Part shown: in pieces, positions 52,205-61,240 of the stretch
Layout: each line of letters opens with the position of its first letter
How positions within the stretch are numbered: the stretch's first letter is position 1
Origin: Vibrio maritimus
Lineage (GTDB): Bacteria > Pseudomonadota > Gammaproteobacteria > Enterobacterales > Vibrionaceae
DNA: 64,000 bases
Direction of reading: 5' to 3'
Assembly: GCF_021441885.1 (NCBI RefSeq)
Contig: NZ_CP090440.1
Coordinates: 248,001 to 312,000 of the forward strand
Program-made: the position numbers and the translations under genes
Notes under the pieces: generated by a model
Database searches by the model: none
Told to the model about the DNA's origin: nothing
What the model saw: only the letters and a program-made list of their open reading frames with translations

Positions 52205-53941
52205 ATGAGTATTACTAGAAGAAGTTTTTTGAAGGGGACTTCAGCGTTAGCAGTTTCAAGTGTAGCTCCAATCTCTATTGCGATACCTAAAAGTGCATGG
52301 GCAAACAGTACGCAATCAGATTATAGAGCACTGGTGTGTGTATTGCTCCATGGAGGAAATGATTCCGCCAACATGGTTATCCCCTATTCTGGGGCAATGC
52401 ACAGCGCCTATTTAAGTAAGCGGCCCGATATCGCTTACTCTAAAGGTGAACTACTACCAACAGACTGTCGTGATAACAATGATGTAGAAGTTGGTCTACA
52501 TCCAGCAATGGAGGGTGTCCAGCGCCTGATGCAGCAAGGACTAGCAACATCTATCATCAATGTTGGTCCTATGCTTGATAGTAATACTCGTCCCCCTGGC
52601 TCACGCCGTCACAACTCTATGAGACTTGCATGGCAAAGTAGTTACAGTGACGACGAGCAACGAAGTCTCCATGATTTTGGATGGGGCGGTGGAATCATGG
52701 ACATACTATCAGAGGGGCATGTTTTACCTGAAACAGTCGCTACGGCATCTAATCGCCTCTTAGCGGGTAGACAAACTACCAGCCAAAGAATCAACGAAGA
52801 TGGCGAGTTCATGCACTTGGATTTCTTCAAACATAGTCCAAAAGGGGAGGAACTGTTTAGAGAATATATAGAGCAAGAACACAGGGATTGCCCGTTTGAA
52901 TCTCAGTATGCTTTTGAATTTGATCTCTTTTTTGACGCATATGACGAATATACCGCGATCATGGACTCTGTTGATTTGGACGATAACATTAGTGGTAGCA
53001 GTAGTCTTAGTCGCCAGTTACGTGGTGTGAAGCGTGTTATTGATGCTAGCGAAAAAATGGGGATTGGTGGACACATTTTCTTTGTCCAACAAGGAGGTTA
53101 CGATACACATCGCAACCAGTTGAGTCGTCACAATGGCTTGCTCTCTACACTAGATAGCGCTCTAACGGAATTTACGGAGGCCTTGATTGCAAGTGGCGTA
53201 GGAGAAAACGTAACAACATTTACTATGTCAGATTTTGGTCGTACAACTCACAATAACTCTAACGGTGGTACTGATCACGGTCATGGTGGGCATCAATTAG
53301 TTTTAGGCGGAGCTGTAAATGGTGGTAGAGTTTACGGTGAGTTTGAAAACATGTTGGAAGCGGGAACAAGTCTACAAGCGACTGTTGCACATGAGTCAAT
53401 GGCAATGACACTTGCTAGTTGGTTTGGAGCTTCTGATACTGTGTTAAATGAAGTGTTTCCAAATGCTGTTCGAGAGTTTCCTCGAAATCTTGGCTTTCTA
53501 AAAGGAAGCGCAGTCCCTGAAGATGAGCTACTTCCTGTTTCAGAAGTACGGGCTAGCCACGAACACAGAAAACAATGGGCCAAATATGCAATTGACGGAA
53601 ACGTCAACACTAAATGGTCAGGAAAAGGTAAAGGCGTTAGTTTCGAAATGGACTTTACTCGAAAGTCGACGATTTCTTTACTTCGATATCGTTTGCCACA
53701 TACAAGTTGGCGTCAATATATGCTTAAGATTGAAGCGATTGATTCTAACGGTCAATCAAGTATCTTGAGTGAGACTTTAACGCCATTAACCGAACAGGAT
53801 TATGACTGGGTCTATACAAGCTCCTACCGACTAGTGTCCGATGTCAAATCTATTAGGATTACCCATTTAGGTAATACGGACGCTAGACCAGACTACCAAG
53901 GTTTTGTTGGTATTGCCGAACTGGAAGCATGGGGAACCTAA
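52205..53941 (+). CDS. DUF1501 protein with Tat signal and C-terminal F5/8-like domain (pair 2)
   Basis: Encodes 578 residues, about 140 longer than the other two. MSITRRSFLKGTSALAVSS is a strong twin-arginine signal (TRRSFLKG), with a cleavage region near residue 33 (SAWANS). The DUF1501 domain has VLLHGGNDSANMVIPYSG, FVQQGGYDTHRNQ and MSDFGRTTHNNSNGGTDHGH. Residues about 446-578 (WAKYAIDGNVNTKWSGKGKG, RITHLGN, FVGIAELEAWG) look like a discoidin/F5/8 type C carbohydrate-binding domain. Binding to a polysaccharide or cell surface is a reasonable inference. It is cotranscribed with DUF1800 and beside tat genes. Confidence 0.92.
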   Translation: MSITRRSFLKGTSALAVSSVAPISIAIPKSAWANSTQSDYRALVCVLLHGGNDSANMVIPYSGAMHSAYLSKRPDIAYSKGELLPTDCRDNNDVEVGLHPAMEGVQRLMQQGLATSIINVGPMLDSNTRPPGSRRHNSMRLAWQSSYSDDEQRSLHDFGWGGGIMDILSEGHVLPETVATASNRLLAGRQTTSQRINEDGEFMHLDFFKHSPKGEELFREYIEQEHRDCPFESQYAFEFDLFFDAYDEYTAIMDSVDLDDNISGSSSLSRQLRGVKRVIDASEKMGIGGHIFFVQQGGYDTHRNQLSRHNGLLSTLDSALTEFTEALIASGVGENVTTFTMSDFGRTTHNNSNGGTDHGHGGHQLVLGGAVNGGRVYGEFENMLEAGTSLQATVAHESMAMTLASWFGASDTVLNEVFPNAVREFPRNLGFLKGSAVPEDELLPVSEVRASHEHRKQWAKYAIDGNVNTKWSGKGKGVSFEMDFTRKSTISLLRYRLPHTSWRQYMLKIEAIDSNGQSSILSETLTPLTEQDYDWVYTSSYRLVSDVKSIRITHLGNTDARPDYQGFVGIAELEAWGT

Positions 53942-53971
53942 CCGATAATTTCTAAATGGACTACATTAATA

Positions 53972-53998
53972 TATAGCCCCTCTTTATAAGGGGCTATA
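53972..53998 (+). terminator. hairpin after DUF1501 (pair 2)
   Basis: TATAGCCCCT and AGGGGCTATA form a perfect 10-bp stem with loop CTTTATA, 31 bases after the stop. There is no long T-tract. Confidence 0.65.
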
Positions 53999-54192
53999 AT
54001 AAGCTTCGCTCATAGTCAAATATAAATGCTGATTTAGGACTATCGTTGTAGTCGATTTAGTTAGCTTTCTAGTAATCTGACTCTAATAAGCTCGATGTCT
54101 TTCAACCTCCATTAAATAGGAGTCAACCTAAAAATCTCACTATGAAACTATATAATAATTAGCAGAAAACGAAATGATATTATAATATGAGA

Positions 54193-55051
54193 GGGATTGT
54201 TGCAAAAAATCAAAGGCTCCAGATCTATCCAACGTAGATTTAACGATTACTGGAAAACTATCTCAACATTGAATAGACGATTCATGAAGGCGGATCTCTC
54301 CCGCACAAGGGTTCCACGTTCATCATGACGTAGCCAGAAATCAAATTGCCCTTTGTTCAACATCCGTAATGACTCGAATCCCTGAATGGTAGACCAGGCT
54401 CGCTTTCGTATTTTGAAACCACCGGTGCCTACAACGAGCTTCTTGATGGGGGCGTGATCGGATTCAATACCATTATTAAGAGGCTTTACTTGCCGTTGCT
54501 CGACATCCTCTCGCAGTCGTCCTTCCTTCTTTAGGCGGGCAATCGCATGAGCATAGGAGGAATGCTTGGCGGTGTTTAATGTTTGTGGATGTAACTCAGT
54601 TGGATAGTGGCGCAGACACCGCTTCAGGAACTGATAAGCCGCGTCTTTATTACGCTTGTGAGAGAAATAGAAATCCAGAGTCTCACCTTGTTTGTTGATA
54701 GCCCGGTACAGGTAATGCCATTTTCCTTTCACCTTGATATAGGTTTCATCGAGCTGCCACGAAGAGTCGGTTCGGATGAATTGACGACGGCGTAATTTCT
54801 TGTGTAATGCTGGGGCATACTCAATGAACCAACGATAAATGGTTGAGCGGTTAACCGAAATTCCTCGCTCTTGCAGCATGTCACTGAGGTTAGCGTAGCT
54901 CATTGGAGTTGAACCGTATCAACGAATGCACCATAAGATAATTTCAGGAGCGAAGTGTTTCCATTTGAATTCGGGGTGAGTCATTAACTAGCTGGATTAG
55001 ATGGGGAAAGAACAAATTCTGAGTCTTTACTGCATTTTTTGCAACAATCCC
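54193..55051 (-). mobile_element. IS6-family element (group A), inverted relative to 12427 copy
   Basis: 859 bp with ends GGGATTGTTGCAAAAAAT and complement, near-identical to the copy at 12427-13285 in opposite orientation. Its right boundary (55051) truncates a Tn3 transposase gene. Confidence 0.92.
54247..54984 (-). pseudogene. IS6-family transposase with nonsense codon 22
   Basis: The full frame from ATG 54984 matches the intact 245-residue protein at 12494-13231, but TGA at 54921-54919 replaces Trp22 (IRWYGST). A shorter product from the Met at 54903 (218 residues) would lack the first part of the DNA-binding domain. One G-to-A transition accounts for it. The DDE core is unchanged. Confidence 0.9.
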
Positions 55052-56028
55052 TCAATGAGTCCACCCCCTTTAGTATTGATGGTCAAAAGCATGCCTGCCG
55101 TATCAATACATTCAAAGCTCGATTTTCAGCAAAATACTTCCGTAAGGGTAAAGGGGTATCCGCCCTAACGTTGGTGTCAAACCATGTGCCAATCAACACC
55201 AAGATCATTTCAGCTAACGAGTATGAAGGACATCATGCTTTTGATTTGCTCTATAACAATAGCAGCGATATTCAGCCTAAAGCGTTAGCAACCGATACTC
55301 ATGGGGTCAATAACGTCAACTTTGCGATCCTTGACTTATTTGGTTACCAATTCGCGCCACGATACGCCAAATTTAAATATGTCTTCCATGATTTGTTCGA
55401 AATAGAGCATGGAGAAGCCGTATCATTAAAGCTGCGCCGACCGTTTAACACCTCACTAATCAAACGTGAGTGGGAAAATATTCAAAGGATCATTTGCTCA
55501 TTAAGTCGTAAGACAACGACACAAAGTACGATCATTACCAAGCTGTCGAATGGCAAACGGAACAGTCGAACATTAGCCGCATTTAGAGAGTATGACCGAA
55601 TCATTAAGTGCCTTTATGTACTCGATTATGTTGACGATAAAGTCCTGCGACAGTTTGTCCAGCAAGCTTTGAACCGTGGCGAAGCCTACCACCAACTACG
55701 TCGAGCTATTGCGTCAATCAATGGAAATCAATTCCGTGGAGGCAATGATTATCAGATAGATCAATGGAATGATTGTGCGAGAATTATTGCTAACTGCATC
55801 ATTTATTATAACTCGGCCTTGCTATCCAGTCTGATTGAGAAGTTTGAGCAAGAAGGTAATCAGGAAGTGGTGAATCTGATAGCGGGTTTATCTCCAGTCG
55901 CATGGCGTCATATCCAACTTGCCGGTAATTACACCTTTGGTATTCAGAAAGACAATATCGTTCTAGAGAAACTACTTGAGAACTTAGAGCCTTGGAGAGA
56001 GGAGAGCATGGTCGAACTGGTGGCCTAA
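55052..56028 (+). pseudogene. tnpA: Tn3-family transposase, C-terminal third
   Basis: About 325 codons remain of an enzyme usually near 1000 residues. The frame enters from the IS6 end with STPFSIDGQKHACRINTFKA, then FRKGKGVSALTLVSNHVPIN, ATDTHGVNNVNFAILDLFGY (second catalytic Asp region) and RGEAYHQLRRAIASINGNQF (Glu region), to the terminal LEPWREESMVELVA. The first catalytic Asp and the DNA-binding domain are lost. A matching 38-bp end follows at 56087-56124. It is the likely relic of the transposase type that moved the unit at 33288-40074. Confidence 0.88.
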
Positions 56029-56086
56029 GAAGGATATTAGAAAATAAGCCATTCCCGTCATCCCTTATAAATAAAGGGCTGTAGGC

Positions 56087-56124
56087 TCACATTGGACTTT
56101 TCGCTGAAATGGGCGCAAAACCCC
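56087..56124 (+). repeat. Tn3-family 38-bp terminal repeat
   Basis: Ends GGGCGCAAAACCCC at 56124 and matches the right terminal repeat of the 33288-40074 unit at 36 of 38 positions. The hairpin TCCCTTATAAATAAAGGG precedes it. The other end of this transposon is missing. Confidence 0.88.
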
Positions 56125-56231
56125 AGTTAGGACATAACTAAGTACCCTCTTGCTAAAGCACTATACTTAGCTAATGAGGGTTCTAAACGATAGCCACTAA
56201 TGTCTGTGCACTGAGAATCTAGAGAATCAGT

Positions 56232-56573
56232 CTAGCTAGTATCAGACTCATCCATTCCTCCGCTAATACTCTGACTAAAAGAAATATAATCCTTTAACGT
56301 TAGTTCTTGAGACAACTCTTTTACTATTGCAGACCCACCGGATACAACCGAGTTATTGTTCGCGCTGACAACACTTGCATCATCTGCTTTAATCTCCCAT
56401 AAATAAGAAGAAACATCATGAAAATTACCATTTTCATTTCGAACCTGCCCTTGTACTGATAACATCTCGCCTAGAAAGAATTCTGCTCCGGTACTTTTGG
56501 ACGCACCCAAAACAGATCCATCATTTAAAGCGATATCCAAAAATAGAGGATCACTTCTTAGACGAGATGACAA
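56232..56573 (-). CDS. doubtful ORF after the chitinase gene
   Basis: An open frame of about 113 codons without ATG (best start TTG 56573), reading LDIALNDGSVLGASKSTGAE, then DVSSYLWEIKADDASVVSAN. The sequence looks like a beta-sandwich domain. It lies directly after the chitinase stop on the same strand, so it may be the tail of a former larger protein or a remnant. No family was recognised. Confidence 0.35.
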   Translation of the reverse strand: MSSRLRSDPLFLDIALNDGSVLGASKSTGAEFFLGEMLSVQGQVRNENGNFHDVSSYLWEIKADDASVVSANNNSVVSGGSAIVKELSQELTLKDYISFSQSISGGMDESDTS

Positions 56574-56605
56574 AACGCAATTTACTTTATATTGGATTTA
56601 AACCC

Positions 56606-58600
56606 CTACCAACCATAGTAACTTTTTTGAGCAAAGCAAGTTGCCATTCTCAAGTCATCATGGTCGGCTTCAGTGATTTTTTTAGCCCAGACATCAATAC
56701 CTTGTGTTACTAATGGAACGTTCAGATTCGGCATTTCATTATTCATATATTGCGCATAAGCATTAAAGTAAGCGACTCGCTGAACTGGGCCAGAGTGCCA
56801 TTTAGCAGCTTGGTTACACTCTAGGCCACCATTTACAATATTGGTCACTGTCCCCAATCTATATGCAATAACAGATTCGTTATGAGATTCGCCTTCCTCC
56901 GTAGGAATATTACCTCCATCATTACGTTGAGGTAAACCTTGCTCTGAGCTGTATGTTGATACGTGAGTCATATCACCATAAATGACATCGTGGGATGAAG
57001 GTTTAGCACCTTGCGGGGTCATCCAGAACCAGATCCCTGATAGAATTGAAAGTGAGCCATTTGTTGCAACATAGTCTGGTCTTTCTAATAACGTATCTTT
57101 ATGGGTTATCAACCCTTTCATTAATCCATTGCTGTATAACCACTCACTAAATGCACCGTAGTTATAGTTCCAAGAAAGCTGAATAATACCTCGACCGTAG
57201 TATGAGCGATTTGGATAAGGACTATACGCAGAGCCTGAATCTACATAGTTGATGGCTGTACTCATACCGTTTTCATCGGTGGTATAACCCACCTCTTCAA
57301 CCCAATATAATGCGCCTTTCCAAATGTCACCTTCAATGTCTTGTTCTTGTACAATCCATGGCGCGAGGGCGTTACTCCATGAACCGGAAGTCTCACGTGA
57401 GGATTTAGCCCAAAAAGATAGAAACTCCAATGCTTGCTGAGATTTAGTCCCTTCATTTAGGAACTGTTTATACCCTTTAGATGCTGCCCAAGCATTGTAT
57501 TCAGTTACAGCATTTTTAAAAGCATCAAGAGTGAATATATCGGTAGAACCATCTGCTTTAGCAAACGGTTCTGTATTGCGAGTACCTCCTTCAGGATTGT
57601 ATCTCCCTGAACGCATTGGAAAAAACCAATCCCAGTGCTCCGCAGTTAGCTCTCTCAAGAATGCGTAACCAGATTCTGGTAAGTTCGTATCAGGTTCTAA
57701 TGCCGGTTTTTCTGGCTCAATCGGTGGCTCTGTTGGATCTGTGTTAGGGTCAATTGGTTCTGGTATAATTGGCGGTAGTGTAGGGTCTCCAGGGCTTGTT
57801 GTATCGTCGCAATCTTCATAACAGATTGGAGGTGTGATTTCATCAAGATCTGGTAGTTCATCTGGCGTGGGAATATCAGTTGATAATTCTTCAACGTACT
57901 CCCAAGGGGACGTCCAATCTTGTGCTGTCACCCCGGCTATACCACTGCTCTCTGTTAAAATTGGTGCATCACCTTTTGTCCAGTATTTCGCTTTAAAATT
58001 GTATTTAGTGTCGTCAATATAATGAATGACTTTATCTCTGGCATTATATATCGCTGTTTGATCCCACTCTATAGTGGTTTCAGATTCACTAAGATAACGA
58101 CCATCTCCATCAGTTTGAGCGATAAAACTCCACGGACCAGAACGGTCTTTAAAGCTTGGCGTGTCGCCTTGTGTCCACCATTTATTTTGGAACACGCCGT
58201 ATCGACCACTTCCATCGGTAAATTTTACAACATTCCCGGCCTCTGTATAGACAGTAGTTGGGTTGTATTTATTAAGATCACTATAACCCGGGTAGGATGT
58301 ACTCTCAGCGTCTAAAGAGACATTATCTAACATTAGACGATAACTTTTGAGGTTACGGTTAAACTTATCTGTCAGATAGTTCCAATCTATGTCATGCGAA
58401 AAAACGGAATTGGCTCGTGCATCCATTAGAGTGCTTTCAATGTAGTCTTTTTGAGCGGTTACATTCATTGCCGGGGCTGTTAAATTGGGATTAGCCTGAG
58501 AACCGGATGAATTATCATTTTGATTATCGGATGGATTGTTATTACACGCAACAAGTGTCCCTACCGTAAGAATGGCAAGACCAATTTTGCTTTTATTCAT
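56606..58600 (-). CDS. lipoprotein GH19 chitinase with two CBM5/12-like domains
   Basis: Encodes 664 residues. A lipobox at LVAC (Cys19) anchors it to the outer membrane. Two carbohydrate-binding modules of the CBM5/12 type follow (about 114-162, KWWTQGDTPSFKDRSGPW; and 180-235, KYWTKGDAPI...SPWEYV), then a Pro/Asp-rich linker (240-310) and a GH19 domain. The domain's general acid is probably Glu403 in WAKSSRETSGSW, and RSYYGRGIIQLSWNYNYG is the family signature (usual Pro replaced by Ile). It hydrolyses chitin at the cell surface. AAGGAAG precedes the ATG. It stands alone between IS copies. Confidence 0.92.
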   Translation of the reverse strand: MNKSKIGLAILTVGTLVACNNNPSDNQNDNSSGSQANPNLTAPAMNVTAQKDYIESTLMDARANSVFSHDIDWNYLTDKFNRNLKSYRLMLDNVSLDAESTSYPGYSDLNKYNPTTVYTEAGNVVKFTDGSGRYGVFQNKWWTQGDTPSFKDRSGPWSFIAQTDGDGRYLSESETTIEWDQTAIYNARDKVIHYIDDTKYNFKAKYWTKGDAPILTESSGIAGVTAQDWTSPWEYVEELSTDIPTPDELPDLDEITPPICYEDCDDTTSPGDPTLPPIIPEPIDPNTDPTEPPIEPEKPALEPDTNLPESGYAFLRELTAEHWDWFFPMRSGRYNPEGGTRNTEPFAKADGSTDIFTLDAFKNAVTEYNAWAASKGYKQFLNEGTKSQQALEFLSFWAKSSRETSGSWSNALAPWIVQEQDIEGDIWKGALYWVEEVGYTTDENGMSTAINYVDSGSAYSPYPNRSYYGRGIIQLSWNYNYGAFSEWLYSNGLMKGLITHKDTLLERPDYVATNGSLSILSGIWFWMTPQGAKPSSHDVIYGDMTHVSTYSSEQGLPQRNDGGNIPTEEGESHNESVIAYRLGTVTNIVNGGLECNQAAKWHSGPVQRVAYFNAYAQYMNNEMPNLNVPLVTQGIDVWAKKITEADHDDLRMATCFAQKSYYGW

Positions 58601-59000
58601 AGACTACTTCCTTAAAAAATAAACTAATCCAGCTATACTGGAAACGTTATTGGGCAACATTTTTTCAACGTTTAAAAAGCCAGTGGGGCATAGAGTCCCA
58701 TATGCAAGAGGTCTGTAATTCGTAATCACACACCCAGAATAGGCGCCTTCTATCCCCATAAAATGGAAGAGATTCTCGACAGAGCACCATCGCGGCAATT
58801 AGGGGCGATTTATGTGTACAGAGGAATACAGCCTCCTTTTGCTAGGAATGTCATTAAGGACGTCATTAAACTTGACAGTACCCTATTAACGAAAAGCAGA
58901 GTAGCGCTTACATTATGACAAGTAGATATATAAAATTTTTATAACAAACCTCATTAGAGATAAGACTCACCCTGGTAGGGCTAACTCTCCTAATATTAAT
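58601..59000. other. intergenic, chitinase promoter region, no gene
   Basis: Contains the 5' region of the chitinase gene and AT-rich sequence. A short plus-strand frame (GAFYPHKMEEILDRAPSR, near 58740-58800) lacks a start and a family. Confidence 0.5.
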
Positions 59001-59036
59001 GAACACCAACCTAACGGAGAACACCAACCTAACGGA
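59001..59036. repeat. tandem 18-bp repeat, two perfect copies
   Basis: GAACACCAACCTAACGGA occurs twice in a row (59001-59018 and 59019-59036), ending at the IS6 remnant boundary. Confidence 0.9.
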
Positions 59037-59814
59037 CTTGTTGCAAAAAATAGTGGGAAGCATTCTTCGACCATGTATCTTCCATTTTAGTTAAAAATCA
59101 CCACAACATTGAACAAACGGTTCATAAAGGCAGACCGCTCCCGTGCTAAAGTATTTGGCTCATTGGTTCTTAACCAAAAATCTAGCTGACCCTTATTCAG
59201 CATTCTTAGCGATTCGAAACCTTGAATGGTTGACTAGGCTCGCTTTCGAATTTTAAAGCCACCAGTGCCTACTACGGGCTTCTTGATAGGAGCATGATCG
59301 GATTCGATACCATTGTTGAGGTACTTTACTTGCCGGTGTTTAATGTTTGGGGCTGTAGCTCCGTTGGATAGTGGCGAGGACACCGTTTCAGGAACTGATA
59401 AGTCGAGTCTTTATTACGTTTGTGGGAAAAATAGAAGTCCAGTGTATCAACTTGTTTGTTGATAGCTCTGTACAGATAATGCCACTTTCCTTTCACTTTG
59501 ACATAGGTTTCACCAAGCTGCCACGAAGAGTCGGCTCGGATGAGTTGACGACGACGTAATTTCTTGCGTAATGCAGGGGCATACTCAATGAACCAACGAT
59601 AAATCATCGAGCGATTAACCGAAATTCCTCGCTCCTGCAGCATGTCACTGAGGTTAACATAGCTCATTGGAGTTGAACCATACCAACGCAAACACCATAA
59701 GATGACTTCAGGAGCAAAGTGTTTCCATTTGAATTCGGGATTAGTCATTGAAAAGCCTGATTAGATGGAGAAAGACGAAATTCTGAGCCTTTGCTACATT
59801 TTTGCAACAAGCCC
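59034..59814 (-). pseudogene. IS6-family (group A) element, deleted
   Basis: Ends at 59034 and 59814. The transposase 5' part (59748-59326, MTNPEFKWKHFAPEVILWCL to LNTGK) is open for 140 residues, then about 25 codons are missing and the 3' part has stops. It is inactive. Confidence 0.85.
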
Positions 59815-59926
59815 GCGTTAACACCTAATACTGTCTATTTCTTGTCTAAGATACATCTATTCTAGTCGATGACCCTCAGGCAACTCTCACCATGACAAAT
59901 CTAATAAACCATCAAACCTCATGACC

Positions 59927-61240
59927 TCATGACCTCAAAAAGCCTAAATCCTGAACTGTGAAATTAGCGAGGTTTGGGAAGATATAGTCCATCGAACTTT
60001 TACTATTTACTCCCATCCACTTGGCAATCGTCGCTCCAATTTGTTCAACAGACGTCGTCGGTATCATTCGCCCTTTATTAAAATCATTATCTCCATCAAG
60101 GATTAATGATGGCCACTGTCCATATAACTGGCCGCCATTTAGTGCGCCGCCCATTATAAGGTGATTGCTGGCCCAGCCATGGTCAGTACCGGTACCGTTG
60201 CTCGCTAAACGTCTTCCGAAATCGGACATTGTCATCGTTGTGACTTTATCACCAAGCCCTGCGGCTTCCATTGATTGATTGAAGGCTGCTAACGATTGGC
60301 TTAATGCGCTCATTAGCTGGGCGTGGTCTTCCAGTTGGTTGGCGTGGGTGTCAAAGCCACCGAAGCCGACAAAATAGACTTGTTTTTGGTGCCCAAGTTG
60401 GTCACTCGATTTAATCAATCTTGCGACTGTATGTAATTGCTGAGACAGAGAAATATCTGGAAAATGTTCCTCTTCAGGAACAGACTCAATGGCAGTGGCT
60501 AGCTGATCTCGTATTGAAATGGAATCACCCTTAACTCGGTCAAACTCTCGACCAAATGCCGTCAATGGGGAGAGGCTCATCACTTGATCAAAACTCTTAC
60601 GGCGCTGTGCATTGCTGACCGCATTCACTTTTGGCAGAGATGAGGCATTAATGAGGTTTGCACTTTGTACGCTGCCATTGAGTAGCTGAGCATAACCATT
60701 GAGACTAAACGTTGGACTAATCTCATCAGAATCGCTACTGAGCACATCCATCAACCGTCCGGCCCAGCCAAGTGTTGTCGTGCTGCCCGACCAACCCCGC
60801 TGCCATTCTGTTTGCTGTGAGTTGTGTGAGAACAAAAACGGAGGCATAGCATTTGTGCCGTCTTTCAAACCTTCTTTTGTCGAAGGCTCAATCAACACGC
60901 CACTGTTGGCAATAGGAATGATTTTTCCACTATTGAACAGGCTTTGAATCTCGATCATCGATGGGTGTAATCCCAATGCCAAGCTAGAGCCAGTACTTAA
61001 TAACAACGGCAATAAGGATGCTTGCGGAATAGCAATAGCAGGACGAGCGGTCGCGTACTCGTCATAGTGTGCGTTATCGCTGGGCACCAACATGTTAAAG
61101 CCATCATTGCCACCAAATAAAAACACACAAACCAGTGCCTTGTAATCACTGTTTGGTAGAGCATGTGCAGTGCCAGTACCCAATATCGAAACAAGTGGTG
61201 TCGACGCCATAGCCACTAACAATTGACGACGTGAAATCAT
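59927..61240 (-). CDS. DUF1501 family protein with Tat signal (pair 3)
   Basis: Encodes 437 residues. MISRRQLLVAMASTPLVS carries a twin-arginine motif (SRRQLLV), with cleavage near GTAHA at residue 27. DUF1501 features are FLFGGNDGFNMLVPS, VGFGGFDTHANQ and MSDFGRRLASNGTGTDHGW. Closest in layout to pair 1 (436 residues, same motifs). Its ATG overlaps the stop of DUF1800 (ATGA), so translation is coupled. Expected in the periplasm. Function of the family is unknown. Confidence 0.92.
   Translation of the reverse strand: MISRRQLLVAMASTPLVSILGTGTAHALPNSDYKALVCVFLFGGNDGFNMLVPSDNAHYDEYATARPAIAIPQASLLPLLLSTGSSLALGLHPSMIEIQSLFNSGKIIPIANSGVLIEPSTKEGLKDGTNAMPPFLFSHNSQQTEWQRGWSGSTTTLGWAGRLMDVLSSDSDEISPTFSLNGYAQLLNGSVQSANLINASSLPKVNAVSNAQRRKSFDQVMSLSPLTAFGREFDRVKGDSISIRDQLATAIESVPEEEHFPDISLSQQLHTVARLIKSSDQLGHQKQVYFVGFGGFDTHANQLEDHAQLMSALSQSLAAFNQSMEAAGLGDKVTTMTMSDFGRRLASNGTGTDHGWASNHLIMGGALNGGQLYGQWPSLILDGDNDFNKGRMIPTTSVEQIGATIAKWMGVNSKSSMDYIFPNLANFTVQDLGFLRS

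Noticed and set aside
58604..58798. 64-codon minus-strand ORF upstream of the chitinase gene
   Set aside because: No family; overlaps the region expected to hold the chitinase promoter.
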